64,000 bases of DNA, from assembly GCA_020850415.1 (NCBI GenBank), contig JADZER010000004.1, forward strand, positions 1-64,000, given 5' to 3'. The DNA is from Phycisphaerales bacterium. Lineage in GTDB: Bacteria; Planctomycetota; Phycisphaerae; Phycisphaerales; UBA1924. Below the pieces are notes generated by a model. That model ran no database searches. It worked only from the letters and a program-made list of their open reading frames with translations, and was not told the origin of the DNA. This document shows positions 58,701 to 64,000 of the stretch, one piece after another (position 1 is the first letter of the stretch; each line of letters begins with the position of its first letter). A program made the position numbers and the translations under genes.

Positions 58701-59080
58701 ACGATGATCCGCTCGGCCGCGTCGGGCAGGTCCTGCAGGGCGTCGACCTCGCGCTTCACCTCGGCGACGGCGGCGTCGATGTCCTTCTCGGGCTCGAACT
58801 CCACGCGCACCAGGGCCGCGGACTCGTTCACCGTCGTGTTGATCTCCTTGACCAGCCGCAGGTCCCGGATCGCGTCCTCGATCTTGGTCGCCAGCGCCCG
58901 CTCGACCTCGTCGGGCGCGGCCCCGGGATACGGGGCGCTGATCAGCACCGTCGTCGGGTCGATCTGCGGGAAAAACTCCCGCCGGATCTTGGCGCCGAAC
59001 GCGATGCCGCCCAGCAGCAGCGAGAGCATCAGCAGGTTCGCCACCACCGGGCGCCTGACGCCGAAGGCCGGGAGGCTCAT
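55784..59080 (-). CDS. RND family efflux permease
   Basis: 1098 residues from ATG 59080. The twelve-helix RND fold is evident: N-terminal helix VVANLLMLSLLLGGIAFG, periplasmic porter domains, the helix-4 proton-relay motif GIIVVGILVDDAIVVAENIVARH (two Asp), VTTIFAFFPLAIIEGRMG, and in the second half FLSMIGFIALSGIVVNDSLIFVEFFNAM and TTVCGLLPMLLEQSFQ. It would form a trimer that pumps a substrate from the periplasm or inner leaflet. The ATG overlaps the stop of the adaptor gene (ATGA). It is more like the HAE/MexF-related group than the heavy-metal CusA group, but the substrate is unknown. There is no outer-membrane TolC partner nearby. Confidence 0.93.
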   Translation of the reverse strand: MSLPAFGVRRPVVANLLMLSLLLGGIAFGAKIRREFFPQIDPTTVLISAPYPGAAPDEVERALATKIEDAIRDLRLVKEINTTVNESAALVRVEFEPEKDIDAAVAEVKREVDALQDLPDAAERIIVQKIEPNLPAIILSLYGDADERTMKRAIRVMRDDLRTLPGMGQIVVGGHRTDEITVEVRPEAALKHRLSLPAVSQRVRAAMIETPGGAVRSATANIGIRTPGVEERAEDIGQIVIKAEADGQVVRLDDIASVANGFMDVDIRARLNGKPAVSLTVYQVGAQDAVIMADLVKAYAAGLERRALPLSLTDRVASVFAPPGRESEKARAYSLGLARADAEELPGQLAITTDLARFIVGRMQLLTRNAVQGAVLVFLVLFLFLNWRVSFWVLTGMVTALMGTLILMRLTGITLNLLTMFGLIIVVGILVDDAIVVAENIVARHEQGESPTDSAIRGANQVAWPVVGTVVTTIFAFFPLAIIEGRMGDMLGALPVVVGVALFISLIESLFILPVHISHSLKSADRRAATHHQGRLERVERRFDAARDRFVSGLLIPRYLALLRITLRYRYIAVCLAIATVTASAGMVLGGRVGLSFLTSSDAETVNCELRMPIGTPAAVTDRYVRLVEAACLEVPEIRSTWAIVGAVSSLEGDSSASAPHLAQVILELTPVEERTTKGQRPSDQVIVALRAALDGKLVGVRSFRFQEMQGGASGAPISIGLVGDDPARLDGAAAEIVERLNSLKGVYDIADDADAGAQELRFHLRDGASELGFTVANIAEQVRGAVYGLEPFTFAGDEEDVDVRVLYPTAFRRDLSSLESMHLFTPSGDPVPLPEVVRVEMARAYATVRRVDGQRTITVTADNDKKIINADEVTRTIFAERAGFEARHPGVRLVERGTSKDMKEAFGSLPLGFLTAIALIYVTLAWLFESYTQPVLVLTAVPFSVIGVIWGHILFGYDLTFLSMIGFIALSGIVVNDSLIFVEFFNAMRAAGFNTYSACLAAGKARIRAILLTTITTVCGLLPMLLEQSFQARFLIPMAITIACGLMSATVLVLVLLPSLLMILADIKRVAAIAWRGEPIAPEPMTEPADLDAPASP

Positions 59081-60447
59081 GGCCGCTCTCCGGCGCCGGC
59101 CTCCCCCGCGCCCCCGGACGGGATCTCGACGAACAGCCCGTCGATCATCACATCGAGGTTCGTCACGATGATCGGCGTGCCGCCGTAGATCGCCTCGTTC
59201 TCCACCACCGACCACTGACGCTCGTACCTATCGATCGCCGGGAACTCGCCCGAGGTGTGGAACAGCGTCTCGACCGGCGTGCGCCGGGCGGTCCACCCGC
59301 CCCGGTCGTTGGGTGTCGCGAGGAAGACCATGCCGTCCTGCACCGCCCGGCGCGGCACGATCAGCCTGCCCCGCTCGGGCGAGCCGCTGATCACCCCCAC
59401 GACGAACTGCCCCGGCAGCAGCAGCGTCGCGCCCGCGTGGTCCGGGCTCGAGAACGCGCCGGGGTCCTGCGTGACCTCCACGAACACCGTCAGGGTCCGG
59501 GTCGCCGGGTCGGCCTCGGGCGCGATGCGGACGACCTTGCCGTGCCAGGCGTTGGACCCCGGGCCGTCGGGGCGAAGGGCGGCGGGGTCGCCGAGGCGCA
59601 CGTAGCCCAGCGCCGTCGCCGGGATCTTCAGCGGGATCTCCAGGCGCGAGAGGTCGACGACCCGGGCGACGGGCGCGCCCACCGCCAACAGCTCGTCCTG
59701 CTCCACATCGACCCGCTGGATCACACCGGTGATGGGGCTGGTCACGGTCGTCCGCGCCAGGTTCTCACGCGCCAGGTCCGCGTCGGCGCGGAGGCGGTTG
59801 AGATTGGCCTGCAGTGCGTCCCGCCGGCTCGGCACCCGCTCCAGCTGCTGACGCATCGTCGAGGCCTGCGTCTCCAGCACACGCAGCGCCTTGGTCCGCC
59901 GGTCGATCTCCGACGGGCTCGACGCCCCCCGCTCGAGCGCGTCGAGCGCCTGGCTCAGCTCGCGACGCTCGATCGACGCCTGCTCCTCGGCCAGGCGCAC
60001 CTGCTCGGTCCACGCCGTCTCGTCGATGTCCAGCGAGTCGAGCTCGGCCAGCGCCTGGGCCACGAACTGGTCGGCCGCCCGGGAGCGCGCGAGGTAGTCG
60101 GTCTGCTCGAGCTGCACGATCAGCCCGCCCGCCCCGATCGGCAGGCCGGGCTCGATCGCCGCCGGGCGCTCGGTCACGCGCCCCGTCACCTGGGCCGTCA
60201 GGTCGACCGCGTTCATCGTCCGCGCGCTGCCGTAGCCCGACCACGCCCGGGGCACATCCCCACGCGTCGCCAGGATCGTCCCCACCGTCATCGCCGTGGT
60301 CGGGTTGTCCTTCGGCGGGAGCGCCGGCTTGGTCGCGATCAGCTGGCGGGCGATCCCGAAGCCGGCGAACAGCACCAGCAGCCCCACGGCGACCCGCAGA
60401 GCGATGGAGAACGGCTTGAGCAGCGCAGTGGGGGCCTTGGGCGGCAT
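59077..60447 (-). CDS. RND efflux periplasmic adaptor (membrane fusion protein)
   Basis: 456 residues from ATG 60447, which has GAGG 7-8 nt upstream; an ATG at 60471 (9 nt after a TAGAGT box) is an alternative. One N-terminal membrane anchor (about 16-34, ALRVAVGLLVLFAGFGIA) precedes a lipoyl/barrel-sandwich half (GRVTERPAAIEPGLPIGAGGLIVQLEQTDY), a long alpha-helical hairpin (about 110-210), the second lipoyl half (TTVTSPITGVIQRVDVEQDELLAVG), and beta-barrel domains (ATRTLTVFVEV, LLPGQFVVGVISG). It bridges the RND pump to an outer-membrane channel. It overlaps the permease start by 4 nt. Confidence 0.9.
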   Translation of the reverse strand: MPPKAPTALLKPFSIALRVAVGLLVLFAGFGIARQLIATKPALPPKDNPTTAMTVGTILATRGDVPRAWSGYGSARTMNAVDLTAQVTGRVTERPAAIEPGLPIGAGGLIVQLEQTDYLARSRAADQFVAQALAELDSLDIDETAWTEQVRLAEEQASIERRELSQALDALERGASSPSEIDRRTKALRVLETQASTMRQQLERVPSRRDALQANLNRLRADADLARENLARTTVTSPITGVIQRVDVEQDELLAVGAPVARVVDLSRLEIPLKIPATALGYVRLGDPAALRPDGPGSNAWHGKVVRIAPEADPATRTLTVFVEVTQDPGAFSSPDHAGATLLLPGQFVVGVISGSPERGRLIVPRRAVQDGMVFLATPNDRGGWTARRTPVETLFHTSGEFPAIDRYERQWSVVENEAIYGGTPIIVTNLDVMIDGLFVEIPSGGAGEAGAGERP

Positions 60448-60480
60448 AACGGGCCTCGGTGAAGGGGGCATTCGGGGGCA

Positions 60481-60486
60481 ACTCTA
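60481..60486 (-). promoter_or_regulatory. TANNNT -10 box (TAGAGT) upstream of the efflux adaptor
   Basis: On the minus strand TAGAGT is 9 nt upstream of ATG 60471 and 33 nt upstream of the Shine-Dalgarno-supported ATG 60447; it fits a short leader for the latter. Confidence 0.35.
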
Positions 60487-60556
60487 GGCGGATGCACCCG
60501 CGACCCCTGCCGGCCCGGGTCCGCGCCGCCGCGTCCTGCCGCCCGGAGCACCACCC

Positions 60557-60562
60557 TAGACT
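60557..60562 (+). promoter_or_regulatory. TANNNT -10 box (TAGACT) 5 nt before the YpdA-like gene ATG
   Basis: TAGACT is followed by cgccc and ATG 60568, with no ribosome-binding site in the gap. Confidence 0.45.
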
Positions 60563-60567
60563 CGCCC

Positions 60568-61704
60568 ATGCACGACGCGGAAGTCGCGGTCATCGGGGCC
60601 GGGCCGATCGGCCTGGAGACGGCCGTCGCGCTCCGGCGCGCCCGCGTCCCGTTCGTCCACCTCGAGGCCGGGGCGATCGGCGCTACCATGGGCTGGTGGG
60701 CGCCGGGCACCCGCTACTTCTCCAGCCCCGAACGCATCGCCATCGCCGGCGTGCCGCTGGTCGTGCAGGGGGAGGAGAAGGCCACCCGCGAGGACTACCT
60801 GCGCTACCTCCGCCAGGTCGCGGGCGCGTTCGCCCTCGAGGTGCGCACCTTCGAGCGGGTCGCCGCCGTCGAGCGGGAGAGCGGGTGGTTCGTCGTGCGC
60901 ACAGCGCCGAGCTCCCATGGCGTGGGGGGCATGGAGGAGCAGCGCCGCGCCCAGCGGCTGGCGACGGACCGGGGCCTGGCAGAGGGGGAGGGGGCCCGGA
61001 GTGCCCCGCCCCGCAGGGGGGAGCCCACGCGCGAGTACCGCGTGCGGAAGATCGTCCTCGCCATCGGCAACATGCACCTGCCGCGGATGGTCGGCGTGCC
61101 GGGCGAGGGGCTGCCCCATGTCAGCCACTACCTCGAGGACCCGCACAAGTACTTCGGCAAGCGGGTCGTGATCGTGGGTGGTCGGAACTCGGCGGCCGAG
61201 GCCGCGGTCCGGCTCTACCGCGCCGGGGCGAGCGTCACCCTCTGCCAGCGCCGGCCCGAGCTCGAACGCGAGCGGATCAAGTACTGGCTGCTGCCCGAGC
61301 TCGAGTGGCTGATCGGCAAGGGCCAGATCGGGTTCGAGGCCTCCGTCGGGGTGCGGGAGATCACCGAGGGCGCGGTGGTCTTCACCCGCGCCGGCGGCTA
61401 TGTCGAGGTCCCCGCCGACATGGTGCTCCTCCTCACCGGCTATGTGCAGGAGCCCGGGCTCTTCGAGATGCTCGGCGTCGAGCTCCACGGCCCCGAACGC
61501 CGGCCCCGCTTCAACCACGACACGATGGAGACCTGCGTCCCCGGCGTGTTCGTCGCCGGCACCGCCGTCAGCGGCAGCCAGGAGCGGGCCAGGGTCTTCA
61601 TCGAGAACGCCCACGAGCATGTGGACAAGCTCGTGCGGGCCATCGTGGGGCGCGAGGTCGAGCTGCCCGAGCGGGCGGTGTTCGAGGGGAATGAGGAATC
61701 CTGA
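60568..61704 (+). CDS. YpdA-like FAD/NAD(P)-dependent oxidoreductase
   Basis: 378 residues. The FAD-binding N-terminus (EVAVIGAGPIGLETAVALRRARVPFVHLEAG) and an internal NAD(P) motif (RVVIVGGRNSAAEAAVRLYRAGASVTLCQR) with MVLLLTGYVQEP, FNHDTMETCVPGVFVAGTAV (the C-terminal FAD contact) match the YpdA/bacillithiol disulfide reductase group of the thioredoxin-reductase superfamily. No C-x-x-C active-site pair is present, as expected for that group. Planctomycetes are not known for bacillithiol, so a related thiol or other role is possible. Unusual is a 40-residue Arg/Gly-rich insert at about residues 112-152 that interrupts the strand before VRKIVLAIGN. It appears monocistronic. Confidence 0.78.
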   Translation: MHDAEVAVIGAGPIGLETAVALRRARVPFVHLEAGAIGATMGWWAPGTRYFSSPERIAIAGVPLVVQGEEKATREDYLRYLRQVAGAFALEVRTFERVAAVERESGWFVVRTAPSSHGVGGMEEQRRAQRLATDRGLAEGEGARSAPPRRGEPTREYRVRKIVLAIGNMHLPRMVGVPGEGLPHVSHYLEDPHKYFGKRVVIVGGRNSAAEAAVRLYRAGASVTLCQRRPELERERIKYWLLPELEWLIGKGQIGFEASVGVREITEGAVVFTRAGGYVEVPADMVLLLTGYVQEPGLFEMLGVELHGPERRPRFNHDTMETCVPGVFVAGTAVSGSQERARVFIENAHEHVDKLVRAIVGREVELPERAVFEGNEES

Positions 61705-61754
61705 AAGGGTGGAGCGGCGTGCGCGGGAGCAGCACGGCAAGGCCCCAAGCGCCC

Positions 61755-61824
61755 GCCTCACCCACTCACCCACTCACCCACTCACCCACTCACTCATTCA
61801 CCCATTCACCCACTCACCCACTCA
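61755..61824. repeat. 8-bp tandem repeat (CACCCACT) at the convergent YpdA-like/ppk1 junction
   Basis: About eight copies of CACCCACT and near variants (two carry CATT) fill the gap between two convergent genes, ending 5 bp before the ppk1 stop. Low complexity and strand-biased; replication slippage is the likely origin. Confidence 0.85.
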
Positions 61825-61828
61825 GGCC

Positions 61829-63946
61829 TCACACCGGCGTCCCCGCCCGCGCCAGATGCATCAGGTGCCTGAAGGTCCCCCCGGCCTCCGGCGATTCCTC
61901 GTCGGCGCCCTCCGGCGGCGTGCGCAGCAGGTACGACCCGTCCGGGCGCAGATCCCACCCCCGCTTGCGGTCCCGCAGCAGGATCTCCCGCAGCCGGCAC
62001 AGCCGCTCGCGCGCCGAGCGGTCGTACGCCGGGCACACCGCCTCCACCCGGTCGTGGAGGTTGCGGTACATCCAGTCCGCCGAGCCGAAGTACCACTTGC
62101 CGTCGACCGGGTCCGCCTGCCCGTCGGCGAAGTGGAACACCCGCGAGTGCTCCAGGAACCGCCCGACCACCGACCACACCCGGATGTTCTCGCTCATCCC
62201 CGGCACGCCCGGGCGCAGGCAGCAGAACCCCCGCACCACCAGCTCGATCTTCACCCCCGCCTGCGACGCCCGGTAGAGCCGCTCGGTGATGTTGATGTCC
62301 TCCAGCGAGTTGAACTTGGCGAAGATCCTCGCCGGCCGGCCCGCGCGGGCGTGCTCGACCTCGTTGTCGATCAGCGCGCTGAACCGCTCCCGCATCGTGG
62401 TCGGCGCGATCAGCAGCTCGTTGTACTCGGTCTGCGCGCTGCGCCCGGTCAGCAGGTTGAACAGCCCCACCACATCCTCGGTGATCCGCGGGTTGCAGGT
62501 CAGCAGCCCAAGATCCGTGTAGAGCTGGGCCGTCGCCGGGTTGTAGTTCCCCGTGCCCACATGCGCGTAGCACCGCAGCCCCTGCCCCTCGCGACGCACC
62601 ACCAGCGAGCACTTGCAGTGGGTCTTCAGCCCCACCACGCCGTACGCCACATGCACCCCGTGCTTCTCCAGCATCCGCGCGAAGCGCAGGTTCTTCTGCT
62701 CGTCGAACCGCGCCCGCAGCTCCACCAGGCACGCCACCTGCTTGCCGTCCTCCGCCGCGCGGATCAGCGACGCCACGAACGGCGAGTCCCGGCTCGTGCG
62801 GTAGATCGTCTGCTTGATCGCCAGCACATCGGGGTCCCGCGCCGCCGCCGCGATGAAACGCTCCACGCTCTCCTTGAACGACTCGTACGGGTGGTGCAGG
62901 AAGATGTCCCGCTCGCGGATCAACGCGAATATGTCCGCCTCCGGGTCCGCCAGGGCCGGCGGCGACACCGGCCGGTAGTGCGACAGCTTCAGCTCCGGAC
63001 GGTCCAGCGACGCGATCTCCGCCAGGTCCTGATACTCCAGCGGGCCCGGGCGCGCGTACACATCCTCCGCCGTCAGCAACAGCTCCTCGAGGATGTACCG
63101 CAGCATCTCCTCGCAGGGGTGCTCCGGGACCTCCATCCGAACCGCCTCCGCGAACCGACGAAGCTGCAGCTCCGCCTCCACATGCTCGTACAGATTGTCC
63201 GACTCGTCGTCCTTCGTCTGCACCGATGCGTTCCGCGTCAGACGGAACGACATCACCCGGTGGATCGTCATCCCCGGGAACAGATCCTCCAGGTTGTTCT
63301 TGATCAGCTCGTCCAGCGGCAGCAGACGGATCACCGAACCCGTCCGCTCGATATCCACGAACCGCGGCAGCACATCCGGCACCTTGATCCGCGCGAACAA
63401 CTGCTCGGTCCCGCCCTGCGGGCCCACCAGCACGCCCAGGTTCTCAGACAGGTTCGAGATGAACGGGAACTTGTGCCCCGGGTCCACCGCCAGCGGCGTC
63501 AGGATCGGGAACACATTGTCCCGGTACCACTGATCCACACGACAACGCTCCCCCTCCGCCAGATCCTCGTACCGCAGGATGTGGATCCCCGCCTCCACCA
63601 GCTGCGGCCGGGCGATCTCCAGCCAGATCCGGGCCTGCTCGGCCTGCAGGCCCTTGGTCATCGCCCGCAGCTCCCCGAGCGTCCGCGTCGGCCGCCGCCC
63701 GTCCGGCGACGGCGTCTCCACGCCGCTGGCGATGTACCGCTTCAGCAGCCCCACCCGCTTCATGAAGAACTCGTCCAGGTTGTTCGCGAAGATCGCCAGG
63801 AACTTCACCCGCTCCAGCAGCGGGAACGACTCGTCCGCCGCCTGGGCCAGCACCCGCCGGTTGAACTCCAGCCACGACAGGTCGCGGTTGAAATAACGGG
63901 CCTCGTCGGGCGCGGCGGGGGACGGTGGTTGGGTCTGCTCGGTCAT
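61829..63946 (-). CDS. ppk1: polyphosphate kinase 1
   Basis: 705 residues, normal for PPK1, which reversibly makes polyphosphate from ATP. The N-domain begins FNRDLSWLEFNRRVLAQAADES, the classic start. Catalytic features include IRERDIFLHHPYESFKESVERF, AIKQTIYRTSRDSPFVASLIRAAEDGKQVACLVELRARFDEQKN, the autophosphorylated His in VGLKTHCKCSLVVRREGQG with YAHVGTGNYN, and the second essential His in VGRFLEHSRVFHF. Near the C-terminus is YFGSADWMYRNLHDRVE. Polyphosphate stores phosphate, which fits the adjacent PhoD-like phosphatase region only loosely. The upstream 54 bp to the window end holds no clear ribosome site. Confidence 0.97.
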   Translation of the reverse strand: MTEQTQPPSPAAPDEARYFNRDLSWLEFNRRVLAQAADESFPLLERVKFLAIFANNLDEFFMKRVGLLKRYIASGVETPSPDGRRPTRTLGELRAMTKGLQAEQARIWLEIARPQLVEAGIHILRYEDLAEGERCRVDQWYRDNVFPILTPLAVDPGHKFPFISNLSENLGVLVGPQGGTEQLFARIKVPDVLPRFVDIERTGSVIRLLPLDELIKNNLEDLFPGMTIHRVMSFRLTRNASVQTKDDESDNLYEHVEAELQLRRFAEAVRMEVPEHPCEEMLRYILEELLLTAEDVYARPGPLEYQDLAEIASLDRPELKLSHYRPVSPPALADPEADIFALIRERDIFLHHPYESFKESVERFIAAAARDPDVLAIKQTIYRTSRDSPFVASLIRAAEDGKQVACLVELRARFDEQKNLRFARMLEKHGVHVAYGVVGLKTHCKCSLVVRREGQGLRCYAHVGTGNYNPATAQLYTDLGLLTCNPRITEDVVGLFNLLTGRSAQTEYNELLIAPTTMRERFSALIDNEVEHARAGRPARIFAKFNSLEDINITERLYRASQAGVKIELVVRGFCCLRPGVPGMSENIRVWSVVGRFLEHSRVFHFADGQADPVDGKWYFGSADWMYRNLHDRVEAVCPAYDRSARERLCRLREILLRDRKRGWDLRPDGSYLLRTPPEGADEESPEAGGTFRHLMHLARAGTPV

Positions 63947-64000
63947 GCGGCTTGCTCAGGCGTCGTGCGGACCGGGACGGTAGGTCGCGGCACACCCCGG

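Noticed and set aside
61755-61824. CRISPR-like array at the ppk1 end
   Set aside because: The units are 8 bp and contiguous, with no spacers and no cas genes in the window.

Overview
This is a 64 kb stretch of a high-GC bacterial chromosome, and the gene content points to a planctomycete of the Phycisphaerae/Phycisphaerales type. The indicators are: secreted proteins ending in a short dockerin-like module with a terminal Gly-Cys; an N-terminal FEALESRLALS motif resembling the planctomycete LEPR-XLL signature; two large secreted PVC-type dehydrogenase/cytochrome c proteins; a DUF1080 (3-keto-disaccharide hydrolase) protein; a secreted sulfatase; a PhoD-like phosphatase; and a futalosine-pathway gene. 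I see no rRNA, tRNA, CRISPR array, transposase, phage gene or plasmid function. Genes are densely packed, with overlapping ATGA junctions inside operons and convergent pairs only a few bases apart.

Layout. 1-1.7 kb: two convergent SAM methyltransferases, the first cut by the window edge. 1.8-7.7 kb (minus): a pilM-pilN-pilO-pilP-like-gspE/pilB operon plus a small exported protein, i.e. the inner-membrane platform and ATPase of a type IV pilus/type II secretion machine. 7.9-12.9 kb: futalosine hydrolase divergent from a giant AsmA-like membrane protein. 13.1-19.3 kb (plus): a 960-residue dockerin-tagged surface protein, a LOG/PpnN-like nucleotide hydrolase, a lipoprotein and a Ca2+/Na+ antiporter. 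19.3-21.9 kb (minus): dtd, a family 2 glycosyltransferase and mutY. 21.9-25.7 kb (plus): cdaA-cdaR (c-di-AMP synthesis) and a solitary atpA. 26-29.9 kb: a dockerin protein and an M16 protease. 29.9-43.8 kb (minus): Zn alcohol dehydrogenase + DUF5690 transporter-like protein, DUF1080 protein, PVC cytochrome, FG-GAP protein, DNRLRE-dockerin protein, a sulfatase/SGNH fusion and a PhoD-like phosphatase. 43.9-55.8 kb (plus): a second PVC cytochrome, trmB, two degenerate hybrid-kinase-like proteins, queC-queE-queD and a Do-like protease. 55.8-60.4 kb (minus): RND efflux permease and adaptor. 60.6-64 kb: a YpdA-like flavoprotein and ppk1.

How the parts work together. The 30-46 kb region looks like polysaccharide scavenging (desulfation, deacetylation, oxidation and 3-keto-sugar hydrolysis, phosphate release) by exported enzymes. 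The 20-24 kb block couples DNA repair to the second messenger c-di-AMP, and 52.2-54.3 kb makes preQ0 for queuosine or 7-deazaguanine DNA.

The most interesting observations are: (1) a recurring TANNNT -10-like hexamer 5-9 nt upstream of the start codon at about ten transcription-unit starts, implying widespread leaderless transcription; (2) two adjacent kinase-like genes in which catalytic residues have been lost in different places, one keeping the His and Asp but not the ATPase motifs, the other losing all; (3) a three-domain SGNH-sulfatase-SGNH fusion; (4) a CdaA cyclase whose DGA motif reads DLA; and (5) several families of intergenic palindromes and short tandem repeats.
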